From NCBI RefSeq assembly GCF_950023065.1, contig NC_088677.1, positions 18,187,230-18,251,229 on the forward strand: 64,000 nt of DNA, in the 5' to 3' direction. Made by a program: the position numbers and the translations under genes. This document shows, in pieces, positions 32,347 to 44,601 of the stretch. This DNA is from Planococcus citri. Lineage: Eukaryota > Arthropoda > Insecta > Hemiptera > Pseudococcidae. The notes under the pieces were generated by a model that was not told the DNA's origin, did not search any database, and saw only the letters and a list, made by a program, of their open reading frames with translations. Numbering within the stretch: position 1 is the first letter of the stretch; each line of letters starts with the position of its first letter.

Positions 32347-34330
32347 TATCAACTTTTTCATTAAATACGTCAGAAAGATGTCAAAATAACTAAAATAAGA
32401 CAAACCGAATTAATTTAAACTTTTTTTGATGTTTGAAATTGAAAATTGAATTTTTGATAAGTGGAAATTCCAGAAATCAGCCCGATTTTGAGCAAAAAAT
32501 TTCTCAAAAATGCTCAATTACATAATTATGTTCGTAGAAATATTTGATTTTTTCACGAAATTTTAACCCATTTTGATAAATTACAGCTCACGAAGCACAT
32601 TTCCAAAAATTCCAAAAATCATCAATCATGACCCGACTTCGAACTCAACATTTTTCAAAAATGCTCAAAAAACGTGCTTGTGGAAATGTTTGAATTTCTC
32701 GCGAAATTTTAACCTATTTTGATATTAGGTCGCAAGGCACATTTTCAAAAATCCCGAAAATCATGACCCAATTTTTGGGCAAAAAATTCTTCAAAAATGC
32801 TCAAAAAATATTTTCGTGAAACGATTTGAATTGTAACTTTTTTTGATAGGTCGCAATATCACTTTTGAATAATTTTAAAGCAGTTCATTTCTACTCAATG
32901 TAGGTATGTACTCGTACTTTAAAAATGAACTAAGAAAATTGAAACTGGACGAAACACGCCAAACTCGTTTCAGTAACAAAAAAATACATAATGTAAGAAA
33001 ATACATTTTACAATCATGAAATGAATTACAATAATAAAAAAATATTACAACACTCAAATTATGAGTATTTTATGAAAGACTAAGTTTTTTCCCCGAGTGA
33101 TTTCTTAATTATGAGATAAGTGACGTGATGAGTATCTTTTACCAGGTCTTGAGATTTTTGTTTTATTTATTTATTATTTTTTTCGGAAAGGAAATAATAT
33201 GGAGTCTTATAAATAGATGATGTCTCCATGAAAAAATAATCCCGGGGGGTCAGTACGTACTACGTACCTTCATTTCATACCTTGGCAACATTTAAAATTG
33301 AAAATAGAAATCATTTCGATGGTTGAACATTTTATTTCGATGAAATTCGACAAAAACAAAATAATAAAAATCCTAGTTCCATTTTATTTTCTATTGTCCG
33401 TAAAAAAAAAAGTCAAAAACTGGTAGGTGAGCGGGCTTTTATTTTAAAAATATATCATTCAAATTATTGGTAAGCCAAAAAACGAACAAAATTCTATCAA
33501 TTTGTCAAAAATAGCCTCGTTTCTTGCCAAAAATTGTCACTTTTTCGCAAAATAATTCAAGCAGTACACATTCCCCTTCCTAAAAATTATGTAAGTACTA
33601 AAAATCTCTCCTTTTTGCCTAAAAAAATTCCAATCACCAAAAAATTCCTCCCATGTTCGACAAAGATTGTAAAAAAGTAGATATCCATTTTTTGGCCAAT
33701 ATAGCCAAAAATTCGTGGTTTTTCCCAAAAATAGTCAGTCTTGCTTTTGGCTTAAAATTGTCAAAATTCTCCGTTTCTTAAAAAAAATTCTAAAAAGTTT
33801 TATTTTTTCCCAAAAGTTGTTCAAAAGTCTTCCCTATTGCTAAAAATTCTAGCTTTTTCGCTGGTGAAAAATCACGATTTTTAAAATTAAAAAAAAATCG
33901 CCATAAGTTGCAAAGTGAAAAATTTCACTTTTCGAAAAAATTGTTTAAAAAATGTACGCGTATGTATTTAATTTCTTATTCTCAAAAATTGTCAATTTTT
34001 ACTAAAATTATCAAATTTTTTCTTCAAAAAATTTATTTTAATCAAAGCCCAGCTTAGGTATTTTTTGCTAGAAATTCCCAAAGTACATCTCTTTTTGCTA
34101 ATAATTCTTACAAAGTTCCTCTTTTGCTAAAATTGTCAAAATTCTGCAGTATGCCAAAAATTGTAAAAAAAAACCTCGCTTTTTAACAAAATCTCCAAAA
34201 ATAGTCGCTTTTTCAGAGAGTTTCAAATATTTGCTTTTTAAAAAAATGTCCAAATGTCTCGCTTTTCTGCCAGAAACTGTCAGAAAACCATTACCTACCT
34301 ACTTTTGTTGAAACTATAAGTCTCCTTCTA
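32347..34330. other. Intergenic, with TTTTGCCAAAAATTGTC word array
   Basis: No gene. A degenerate array of AAAAATTGTCAAAA/TTTTTGCC words spans about 33480-34300. Upstream, repeated AAAAATGCTCAAAAA and CGCGAAATTTTAACC blocks at 32500-32830 form a loose tandem of about 130 bp. Confidence 0.5.
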
Positions 34331-35208
34331 CTAGGGTGCCCAAAAGTCACTTTACGCCATCAAAATCACATATAATTTAAGAACTAAGCCTCCTAAAGAA
34401 AAACTAATAGCATTGATCTGATAGGAAATTTTATCCTTTACAATTTTCTTCAGGATCATTTTTCTCTAGGATGCACCGTTCGCTGGAAAAATCAATTTTT
34501 ATGTCAAAAAACGTGAATTAAAAAAGAATGAAAAGAATTTAAAATTAATTCAGCAGTCAAGTTCAGCTATTTTTAACATGATTCCCATAATTTGATGAAA
34601 TTTATAATGATCTTTTAAAAAAACACGTTAATTTAAATTTATTGCTTGTTTGTTTGTTTTTTACAAAAACGCCAGACCCTTAATTGTGATGTGAGGGGGA
34701 GGGGGTTGCTACCAAAATCAAATTTTGTAAAAATGGGAAAAAAATTGAGTGATATGTCAATTTGATTTTGGTAGCACCTCCCCAAAGGGTTTGAGGGGAA
34801 AAAAGACCTCAGATTCGTGTTTCTCGACCCAAAAAATCTACATTTTGACATATCACTCGTTTTTTTTTCATTTTTACAAAATTTGATTTTGGTAGCACCC
34901 CCCCCCACCCCCCACCAAAAGGGCCTGGCGTTTTTGTGGGGAAAAAACAAATTAACATGTTTTTTTAAAAAGATCATTATATTTCATCAAATTATGGGAA
35001 TCATGTTATTTTTTTTTAATTCACGTTTTTTGACATGAAAATTGATTTTCCCGGCGAACGGTGCATCCTAGAGAAAAATGACATGGAAGGCAATTGTAGA
35101 GGATAAAATTTCCTATCAGATTAATGTCATTAGTTTTTCTTTAGGAGGCTTAGTTCTTGAATTATACGTGATTTTTGATAGCGTACATACTGACTTTTGG
35201 GCACCCCA
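34331..35208. mobile_element. 878-bp foldback element
   Basis: Long imperfect inverted repeat. The left end CTAGGGTGCCCAAAAGTCA pairs with the right end TGACTTTTGGGCACCCCAG. The arms run inward through GAACTAAGCCTCCTAAAGAA, CTCTAGGATGCACCGTTCG and AAAACGTGAATT to a centre near 34770. G/C runs beside CAAAATCAAATTTTGTAAAA recur inverted in the middle. No coding content and no clear target duplication. Confidence 0.8.
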
Positions 35209-35424
35209 GCCAGGAAATGACATTTTTCGTCAGAAATTGCCCAAAATTTAACTTTTCAAAATTAAATAAGCACATTTCTTATTCTGTTTTTTTTTTAGTA
35301 ATTTTTTCTGTATTAAAATATTTTGTTCCGCGCCTTTTTTTATTTTTTGGCTACTTTTCAATCAATTTTTGGTTACTTTTTGGAGCTTTTTCAGTTACAA
35401 AATTACTTTTTTGGTGGAAAAAAT

Positions 35425-35620
35425 TGAGTACAAGCCTCGCCCTTGCTTCACTCGGGTCTATTTACTTTTTATTTTCCAAACTGAAACTTTTCAAAACTCG
35501 TCATTCAAATTTTAAAATTTTTGTATCAAAAGAAATTAACAAATTAATTTTTTTAAACATTATTTTTACTTCTCGAAACTCGAATTTTTGAAAACTTTTG
35601 CACTTGCTTCACTGGATTCA
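35425..35620. repeat. CCCTCGCTTCGC-type units (2, diverged)
   Basis: Cores at about 35438 (GCCCTTGCTTCACTCGGG) and 35600 (TGCACTTGCTTCACTGG), about 160 bp apart. Decayed members of the family at 31555-32100. Confidence 0.55.
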
Positions 35621-36350
35621 ATTCTTATTTTTAAACTGAAAAAAAAAATCCCACTTTGAAACCTCCCTAAATTCGATAGTTAATGTGAATATTATCCGTA
35701 CATTAATTGGCAAAATTGATATGTTTTTCTCATCCCAGTCAGCAAATTTTCAATCAACACCCCCCCTTCCCCTCCACACCACTCCATCCCCCTTTCCTCC
35801 AAAAAAAAACTCAATTTTTCTTGTCAAATCGACTTATTTTCGCAAAAGTGAATAAAATATTTTAAAAAACAATCGTACAACTCGCATTCAAGTATCCGAA
35901 CCTGAAAAAAGATGGAGGGGCTGAGAGTTTGTGGGCCCTATGCCCTATTCGGCGCATTCGCCAAGGGCCTCCAACCAACCCAGTCCGCACCTACCCGCCG
36001 GGCGCTGGACCGTCGACCGTCATCCTTTGAAGAGATGATAAGACTTCTAAAAATTTATATTTTTGGAAATTTTCCAGAAATGAGAATGATGGTTGTACTT
36101 GTAGAAAATATGTAGACTTGTATTAGCGAGTTAAGTAATCAATAATCATTTCATTTCATTTTAGACAATTTTATTATCAATACTTTTCAAAAATTAAACG
36201 TCTTTTTCGTTCGTAATTTTCTAGCTATTTAGTATTTACAGCAACTTTGAAGTTTTCATGTTTCTGATTCTGTTCCGTTTTTATTTCTCGAATGAAAACG
36301 TTACGATGTAGAGTTACGGTCATCGATATTATCACGTGGTGGGACCCTGC
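35621..36350. other. Intergenic, no gene seen
   Basis: Includes a CCCCCCTTCCCC tract (about 35760-35800) and a GC-richer patch (35915-36030) with no recognisable homology. Ends at the large foldback. Confidence 0.45.
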
Positions 36351-36353
36351 CTG

Positions 36354-37607
36354 GGGACGAGCGTCTGTTTTGTTACAAATGGCGTGCTGGGGCGGAATTT
36401 TTTTTCTAGACTTTGTCATGTTTTCAAGTGTGGCGTGTGTGTGGATGTGGTGTCCTGTCTTGTGTGTGTGTGTGGATGTGGTGTTTGTGTGTTTTACATA
36501 CGTTTTTTTGTTTTTAATTTTTTTAAAATAAATTTCATCTCTGTGTATGTGCGTTTTAGCATTTGTCTCTTATATATTATTGTATTGTGGTACTTCTCTT
36601 ACTACTCACCACTAAAAATATGTTGGTATTAGTAACATAGTCTTTGATTAAATTTTCAATTATCGTCACTTTTGAAAATGATATTCCAGAGATCGCGGGG
36701 GGCCTCCACCAGCTCCGGCTCCAGCTCCGAAGATTTTTTATGAGTTCGTACCTCGACCTCGACCTCCACCTCCGGCTCCAGTAGAAAAATTTCAATTTTC
36801 AAGTACCTCTTGCTCCGGCTCCGGCTCTTGGAGCAAGGCCCAAAAAAGGGTACCCTCCGGGGTGGGCTCCAGCCCTCCAGCTCCGCCTCCGGAGGTCGAG
36901 GAGGGGGGTTAGAGCCTTCCCCTCCCGCTATTTGACCATTTTTTTGCCTTGCTCCGGGAGCAGGAGCCGGAGCAAGAGGTACTTAAAATTTTTTTACTTG
37001 AGCCGGTGGTGGAGGCCTCCAGGCACTTACAGAAAAACCCCGGAGCCGGAGCCGGAGGTATTTTTTTTTCAATTAGCTGGAGGGGAAGGCTCTAACCCCC
37101 CCTCCTCGATCTCCAGAGGCGGAGCTGGAGGGCAGGAGCTCCCCTGGAGGGTACCCCTTTTTGGGCTTTGCTCCGGGAGCCGGAGCCGGAGCAAGAGGTA
37201 CTTGAAATTTTTCTACTGGAGCCGGAGGTGGAGGTGGTGGTACTCATAAAAAATCTCCGGAGCTGACGGTGGAGGCACCGACACTCCCCCCCCCCCGCGA
37301 TCTCTAGAATTTCATTTTCAAAAGTGAAGATAATTGAAAATTCAATCAAAAAGTATATGTTACCAACATATTTTTCAGTGGTGAGTAGTAAGAGAAGTAC
37401 CACAATACAATAATATATAAGAGACAAATGCTAAAACGCGCACATACACATGAGATGAAATTTATTTTAAAAAAATTAAAAACAAAAAAACGTATGTAAA
37501 ACACACAAACACCACATCCACACACACGCCACACTCGAAAAAACGACTAAGTCCAGAAAAAAAATTCCGCCCCAGCACGCCATTTGTAACAAAACAGACG
37601 CTCGTGC
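36354..37607. mobile_element. 1.25-kb giant foldback with GGAGCCGGAGC arms, upstream of IDH3A
   Basis: Nearly palindromic. ACGAGCGTCTGTTTTGTTAC at the left is inverted at the right end (GTAACAAAACAGACGCTCGT). The arms continue through GTGTGGATGTGGTG words, TACTTCTCTTACTACTCACC and GAGATCGCGGGGGG. They then run into an extremely GC-rich zone of GGAGCCGGAGC/GCTCCGGCTCC words and end at a loop around 36936-37070. The arms are roughly 550-580 bp with small indels; the left arm carries an extra GTGTGTGGATGTGGTG block. It ends about 315 bp before the IDH3A start codon. Confidence 0.85.
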
Positions 37608-37922
37608 CAAAAGGGCGGTCGAAGCGAGGCGTCGGTCGTGGTGGGTCAATCTAATCTATTTTGGTTCTTGTTCTTTATCTGTTGGTTGAAAATCCTCGAA
37701 TCGAAATTTTCGTCACGAATCTCGAACTTGGAATGATTCTCGTAGTGCTAATCTAATGAGAAATACGTTTGAAATGAAACGATGATAAACAGATCTCGAA
37801 AGATTAGACTTTTTAGTGAATTGAACGCGTGCTTTTAACTCTAATCCTGCAGCAGATAAGGTAGTCGTCAAGGTGCTAGTCGTTGATTCAGTCAAGTGGA
37901 CGTGTCCGTGTGATTTTTCGCA
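37608..37922 (+). promoter_or_regulatory. IDH3A 5' flank/promoter region
   Basis: The only non-repeat sequence between the foldback and the IDH3A ATG. It must hold the 5' UTR and probably the core promoter. No TATA box is obvious, as is common for housekeeping genes. Confidence 0.4.
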
Positions 37923-40900
37923 ATGGCGTTGAGATTCGTCAAAAATTTCGTAAGTACATCTTTCGTTGCATTTCAACTTTCAAATTCGTATCAATGTTGT
38001 TCACTTATATGTTAGAAATAGTTAACGTTTGGCTTCGTGCCACCCGCTGAAATTTGTGTTTTTATCTCGTGTATCTCGTATCGAAGGCATTCGAGTACGA
38101 TTCAACCAACTTTTAACTGCATACGAGTATACAGGTTCTGGTCTCCGGAGTCCGGAGTCGATAGACAGTCAAGAACTCAAGATGGGTGCTACGTGCGTAA
38201 GTACACGGATGAGTAAATTGACCATACGTCGTTTCAATTAGCTATCGTAGCGATAGAATGGACAAATATGTACCTACGACTACGTGTAATAATATTCCAT
38301 CCTGCGAGTCGTTTCTCAAGTTGACCGTAGTAAAATGTACGATGTTGCTCATCACGTAGAATTATATCTCGACGTTTGTTTTTGTTTTGATTTAGGCTCG
38401 ATTACAACAGCAACTGCCTCGAAATTACAGTAGTCAAATTCACAAAGCTACGTTGATTCCAGGCGATGGTATCGGCCCCGAGATATCGGCCGCTGTGCAG
38501 AAGATTTTCGAAGCTGCTCAAGTAAACACGCATTGGGCGCAATCTACTCGACGGATTATTCCGATGTGCTAATTTCATTGTTGTTTTCCTTTTTTGATAA
38601 AGGTTCCTATCGAATGGGAAGTAGTGGACGTTACTCCGGTCAGAGGACCAGACGGTAAATTCGGCATACCTCAGTCGGCTATCGATTCGGTCAACAAGAA
38701 TAAAATCGGATTGAAAGGACCTCTGATGACTCCAGTCGGCAAAGGCCATCGATCTCTGAATTTAGCTCTGCGAAAGTAAGCGTTTGATACTCGTCTACAC
38801 CTCGTACGCTAGTACTTAATTTGGTTTTGACGAGAAAATTCTCATCTGACCGACTGTGCTTCGAGTTCTATATTATTCTTCACCTGTTGTTTGACTATTC
38901 CTTACGTTAATTTACGTTACGGTTACATATTTAGCGATAGATACGTTGTCACTATTGTCAGTGTGTCTGTGTCTACTCGTTGTGTAAAATAAAATCAAAA
39001 TAGTATTTTTTCAGGGAGTTCAATTTGTACGCGAACGTTAGACCTTGTCGTTCCTTAGAAGGTTACCCTACGTTGTATGAAAACGTAGATGTGATTACGA
39101 TTCGAGAGAATACCGAAGGAGAATACTCTGGTATTGAACACGAAATCGTCGACGGTGTTGTGCAGTCTATCAAGCTAATTACCGAAGAAGCTTCGACTCG
39201 TGTCGCCGAATTCGCCTTTAAATACGCGCAAGAAAATAAAAGGCATAAGGTTACTGCCGTGCATAAAGCTAATATCATGTACGTTTATCGTTTGCCTACG
39301 CGAGTTCCTATTGTACCAATATTACGGTGTATAAAAATGTAGAAGATTTTGAACTTTATGATATTTTTTGTTTGCAGGAGAATGAGTGACGGTCTATTCT
39401 TGCGCTGTTGCCGCGACGCTGCCAGTAAATTTCCGGATATAAAATTCGAAGAGAGATATTTGGATACCGTTTGTTTGACCATGGTTCAAGACCCGTCCAT
39501 GTACGATGTATTAGTCATGCCCAACTTGTACGGAGACATTTTATCGGATATGTGTGCTGGTCTAGTCGGTGGCTTAGGATTAACCCCTAGTGGCAATATC
39601 GGAATTAACGGAGCCTTATTCGAATCGGTAAGCGTTAGCACGTATTTTCACTATCGTATTGCTATTCCAGAGATGGGTCGATTCGAATATTCCAAACTAA
39701 AATGAATCGTGAAAATTGAATCCGACGATTCAATTTTTTGTGGTTTAGCAATTTTTCAAATTCTTTCTCTTTGAGTTGTAGTGTTTTTTAGTGATACAAA
39801 ATGTTTTATCAATTTTTTTGAGAACTGAGCACTGTTCTTCTTGAAAATTGAAAACACAAATTTTTAGCTACACTAGAGCAGACTCTGCGCTCCAATTTTG
39901 AGTCTACTGCGGGTGGGTGGTTCGAGCAGAGGTCGCTCCGAATTTTCTCCAAAAATAAAACCTCAACTAACCAAAAAAAAAACAGCTTGAAAAAAATAAT
40001 CACGTATGTATTTAGCGTGAAAAGACTGACTTCTCTTCAGAAAAAAATCTTTTACGAACAAATTGATTCACTTATTTTGAAAAATTGAAACATTTATACA
40101 GCAATTGATCTGTTTACAATCAAATCGAATTATTTACAAACGATTGATGATTAAATTAATTGATTGATTTCTTGGTGAATCATTCGCAAACGGATCAATT
40201 AATTCCTTTTTTTGTAAAACTAAACTATTGTATGGGAATTGATCTGTATTCTGTTTTCAAGCGAAGTGAATCGAATCGAATCAAATCATTCACAATCGAT
40301 TGGCGATTGAACAAATTGATTCATTTCTAGATGAATCATTCGCGAACAAATTGTTCCATAGTTACTGAGTCATTCCGGTCATTCGCGAACGAGACGAATT
40401 GAATTTTTTAGTAAATCCAGGCCACAGGTCTGGAAAACCTGGAAAAGTCAGGGAATTTGGTCGGTCTGGAAAAGTCAGGGAATTTCGTAATTTTCACGTA
40501 AAATCCCTGGAATTTTGAAAAAACGAATCAATTAAAAATTTTGAATAAGGACCTGTGATGAAAGGAAAACACTGTTTTTCACTTCTCGAAACGCAAATTT
40601 TCAAAAGTTTTTGCCCTCGCTTCGCTCGGGCTTGTTTTCTTTTCTCTTCAAGGACAACATGAAAATTTCTAGATTATAAAAATCAAGTTTCTATGCCAAA
40701 AAATGAACTCCTCACGAAAAAAACATCGTTTTTAAGCATCTCGAATGTAGGTACATACAAATTTACAAGAGCTTTCGCCCTCGCTTGGGCCTGTTCTGTT
40801 TTCTTTTTGAAAATCAACTTTTTTCAAAAAAAAAAAAAAAAAAAACATAATTCAAATATTCTAAAATTTTAAAAGCCAAAAATAAGCTACTCGTCCTCAC

Positions 40901-43900
40901 TAAAAAAACCAAACATAATTCAAATATTATTCTAAAATTTTAAAAGCCATAAAAAAGCTACTCGTCCTCACATAAAAAAAACCTCGCTTTCATGCCTCTC
41001 GAAACTCAAATTCTCAGAGGCTTCCGCCCTCGCTTCGCTCGAGCCTGTTCTCTTTTCTTTTTCAAGAGTAAACTTCCTTCAAAAAAACATCCATTCCAAT
41101 ATTAAAATTTTAAAAAACCAAAAAATAAACACTCTTTGCATTCAAAAAAAAAACTCGTTTTCAGGCATCTTGAATGCAAATTTTCGAAAGTTCTCGCCCT
41201 CGCTTCGCTCGGGCCAATTTGCCTCTCATTTTAAAATGAACAAATTTCACATTTTGAGGCCTTCAAAAATCAGAAAAAGAAAAGAAAAATTTTCATAAGT
41301 TATATGAATACATGTATTTTATCAATTGGCCAAACTTGATGCATTTTTAATTATTAGAAAAGTTAATAATCAAAGTTACGCTGGTTTTTATATCCGAAGA
41401 AGTATCCAGTTCGAAGAGAAGCTTATGAAAAAAAATTACCCCCCCCCCAAATGTTTAATTAAAGTATGGGGTGAGCATAGAAAATTGAGAAAAATGGTCT
41501 GGAAAAATAGAAAAATTGGTCTGGAAAACCTGGAAAAGTCAGGGAAAATCATTTCCAGAAATGAGTGGACACCCTGAATCCTTCACGAACGAATTGAATA
41601 ATTTTTGGTGAATCATTCGCGAACGAATAGATTCGTATAAGTGACTCGTTCACGAATGAATCGATTCATTTACTTAATTTTTGGTGAATTATTCGCGAAC
41701 GAATTGAGTTGTATGTCTATATTACTTTAGTTGTATGAGTGAATCGTTCGCGAACGAATTGATTCATTTACATAATTTTTAGTGAATTATTCGCGAACGA
41801 ATTGATTTGTATAAGTGAATCGTTCGCGAACGAATCGATTATTTTACTCACTTTTTGATGAATCATTCACGAACGAACTGATTATTTTTTTCAAGTGATC
41901 AAGTGACCCGTTCGCGAACGAATCGATTAAATTACTCAATTTTTGGTGAATCACTTTCGAACAAATTGTTCAATAGTTACAGTTACTGGTACTGGTACTG
42001 AATCATTCGCGAACGAATTGATTTGTATAGTGACTCGTTCATGAAGAAATCCATTCATTTACTTAATTTTTGGTGAATTATTCGCGAACGAATTGATTCA
42101 TTTACTCACTTTTTGATGAATCATACACGAACGAACTATTTTGTTCAAGTGATAGATTAAGCGACTCGTTCGCGAACGAATCCATTCATTTACTCAACTT
42201 TTGGCGAATCACCTGTGAACAGATTGTTCAATAGTTACTAATACTGAATCATTCGCGAACGAATTTAATTTTTTAGTAAATCATTCGCGAACAAATTGAA
42301 TAATTTTTGGCGAATCATTCGCAAACGAATTGATTCGTATAAGTGACTCCTTCCCGAACGAATCGATTCGTATTTAAGTGATTCGTTCATGAAGGAACTA
42401 GGAAGCCATTCATTATTTTATTACTCAATTTTTTGGGGAATCATTCGCGAACGAAAACGAATTGAATAATTTTTCTGGTGAATTTTTCGCGAACGAATTG
42501 ATTCGTATAAGTGACTCGTTCACAAACGAATCGATTCATTTACTCACTTTTAGATGAATCATTCACGAACGAATTGATTATTTTGTTTAAGTGACTCGTT
42601 CGCGAATGAATCGATTCATTTACTCAATTTTTGGTGAATCATTCACGAACGAATTGAAATATTTTTGGTGAATCATTCGCGAACAAGTTGATTATTCGAT
42701 TCATATAAGTGGCTCGATCGTAAACGAATCGATTTATTTATTCACTCAATCTTTGATGAATCATTCACGAACGAATTGATTTGTAAAAGTGACTCCTGAC
42801 TCGTTCGCGAACGAATTGATTAATAAAATTAAAGAATTGATCAGAGATGAGGCCCCGAACGATTTTTTTCAGGTTCTGGGTTTCGGGGCTTGGGCTTTTA
42901 ATCAAAGATTTATTAGGTCTTGGGCTTGCATTGGGGCCCAGGAAACTTTGGGTTTGGGTTTCAGGGCTCAGTGTTCAGGGCTTTCCGGGGCTTGAAGTAG
43001 AGGGGTTCCATGAAAAAAGGGCCTTGGTGATTTTTTTGTTTTTTTTTTCGTTTACAGTTTTGAATATATATTACAATTTTTAAAAAAAAATTAATTTCAC
43101 CATAATTATTGTCCATATTCAGTGATATTGAACTGTTCTTCCATGAAAAAAAACGAATTGAAAAATGTTAGCTGGTAAAAAAAATTTTCAAGTCCATTTG
43201 AACTTATAAAAATCACTAATCAGTAAAAAAAATTAACTAAGGCCCCTTTTCCATGAAGCCTCTCAATAGTCAATTGCAATTCTAATGAAGAATAAAGTGA
43301 AATCTGATTCGACTTTCTGTTGAAAAAAAAACTAAAAACATTTCAAGGGCAGATTCCGATTGCTTTTTTCAAAATTAAATGAATGGAACAGTTTTTTTTT
43401 TTAGTTTTTATTTTTTGGAATTTTTAATTATTGTCCAAATTTTCCATGTATCATTTTTTAAAGAACAATGAACTACCTACAGAATAGTATAAATATGTAA
43501 TGTACCAAAAACCCCTTAAAATATTGAACTTTTTGCTGAAGTTGGAATTTTTTTTTTTGAAAATCATCTTTTTCGACTTTTGAAGTTTTGAGATGCACAG
43601 AACAGTAATTAAAATAGTAACTTACAAAATTTGCACAAGCCCTGAAAAGCCCCAAAAAGCCCTGATCACAGTTTGGGTTTCGGTGCTCACGTTCTGTGCT
43701 TGGTTTTCAGAGGAAAGGGTTTCGGGCTTTGGGCCAGGGCTTTGTAAGTTACAGTTTTTAAAAGGTTTTGGGGCTTGAACATTCGGGCTTCTAGGAAATA
43801 ATCGGGGGTTTTTCAGGTTTCGGGTCTTGGTCCTGGGCCGGGCCTCATCTTTGGAATTGATTAACTCGTTGGCGAATGATTCGCCAAAAACGAATCTATT

Positions 43901-44601
43901 TATTCGCGAATGGTTCTTCCAAAAAATTTATCAATTCGTTCATGAATGATTCACCAAAAATTGAGGGTCGTATTAGTATGTAACGTACTTTGTAGGAATC
44001 GTGGAGGTCTAGTGAGATTTGAAGTTTGATCGAAATCGGTTCAACAACCTCAAGAGGCTGTTTAGTAATTTCTGATTTTCAAAAAATGCTCCAAAATCTG
44101 TCCGAAAAATTTTATGGTTTCATTTTGTCAAATTTTGCTGTTTAGAAACTTCTGTTTTTCAAAGATAGCAACATTGAATTGCGAGTTCATTGAATCCCAT
44201 TCAGAATCGGATTTATTTGAAAACCGAATCGCTGATTTTGAATTGGTCGAATCGCGCCATCTGAATCCGATTCATTTTTTTGTGAATCGCCTCATCATCT
44301 CTGAATTTACTATACATATTAAAAATCTGAACCCGATTAACAACCCGCTCTCGTCCTATTTCAGGTACACGGTACAGCTCCTGATATCGCTGGCAAGGAT
44401 TTAGCTAATCCTACGGCTTTGCTATTATCGGCCGTAATGATGTTACAGCATATGAACTTGACTTCGCATGCCAGCGCCATACAGAAAGCTTGCTTCGAGA
44501 CCATTAAAGATAGCAGTTTCCGGACCGGTGATCTAGGAGGAAAAGCAAAATGTTCCGAATTCACCAACGAAATCTGTAGAAAATTAGAAGTGTCCAAGTA
44601 A
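37923..44601 (+). CDS. Idh3a: Isocitrate dehydrogenase [NAD] subunit alpha, mitochondrial
   Basis: Six coding exons: 37923-37949, 38396-38521, 38603-38775, 39015-39278, 39378-39627, 44365-44601. They total 358 residues, close to the usual 366. The enzyme oxidises isocitrate to 2-oxoglutarate with NAD+ in the TCA cycle; alpha is the catalytic subunit of the heteromer. The N-terminus has Arg at 4, 11 and 18 and no acidic residues before the mature start, as in a mitochondrial presequence. Family motifs: LIPGDGIGPEI, then S-L-N-L-A-L-R-K-E and NLYANVRPC (substrate arginines), RENTEGEYSG, and the dehydrogenase signature NLYGDILSDMCAGLVGGLGL (about 246-265). The last exon gives HGTAPDIAGKDLANPTA (NAD site). 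Intron 5 (39628-44364) is filled with repeats. All key residues are intact. Confidence 0.96.
40428..41575. mobile_element. Probable hAT-like element with CTGGAAAAGTCAGGG words and CCCTCGCTTCGC units
   Basis: The left part repeats CTGGAAAACCTGGAAAAGTC and the right part repeats the same words in the same sense. The right edge AGTGGACACCCTG is the reverse of a CAGGGTGTCCACT terminus, a hAT-like end. The left edge is near CCAGGCCACAGGTCTGG. The interior carries four CCCTCGCTTCGCTCGGGC cores (about 40612, 40775, 41020, 41195). No clear 8-bp duplication, so the left boundary is uncertain. Confidence 0.6.
42842..43853. mobile_element. 1.0-kb hAT-like element with GGGCTTGGGTTTCGGGGC words
   Basis: Termini CAGAGATGAGGCCC and GGGCCTCATCTTTG are inverted with one mismatch. 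Perfect 8-bp duplication GAATTGAT at 42834-42841 and 43854-43861. Subterminal arrays of GGGCTTTGGG/TTTCGGG words occur at about 42870-43000 and 43635-43840, with an AT-rich unique centre. Inserted into the TTCGCGAA array. Confidence 0.92.
44130..44311. repeat. GAATCG-word tract with hAT-like right edge
   Basis: Contains GAATCGGATT / CGAATCGCGCC words like those in the element at 14554-15226 and ends GCGCCTCATC-like (GAATCGCCTCATCATCTCTG, 44293-44312), a reversed CAGAGATGATGAGG terminus. No left terminus was found. Probably a truncated relative. Confidence 0.45.

Larger units (their letters stand above)
40040..43970. repeat. TTCGCGAACGAATTGATTC word array in IDH3A intron 5
   Basis: A degenerate array in which the palindromic word TTCGCGAA recurs dozens of times in units like GAATCATTCGCGAACGAATT...ACTCAATTTTTGGT. 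It is broken by two insertions (about 40428-41575 and 42842-43853), with array on both sides of each. Array segments: about 40040-40400, 41580-42833 and 43854-43965. Possibly a decayed hAT-like word element, but no termini were identified. Confidence 0.8.

Noticed and set aside
35175..35591. 138-codon hydrophobic ORF on +
   Set aside because: Phe/Leu/Ser-rich low complexity, overlaps a repeat, no splice context or conservation.
35912..36115. GC-richer 67-codon ORF on +
   Set aside because: No recognisable domain, short, in a repeat-rich spacer. Evidence insufficient for a gene.
36932..37249. Ser/Arg/Gly-rich ORF (SGSRSRSKR repeats)
   Set aside because: By-product of GGAGCCGGAGC words in the foldback, with mirror ORFs on the other strand.
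41580..42833. CRISPR-like regular repeats (TTCGCGAACGAAT)
   Set aside because: Eukaryotic intron, unit length irregular, spacers themselves repetitive, no cas genes.
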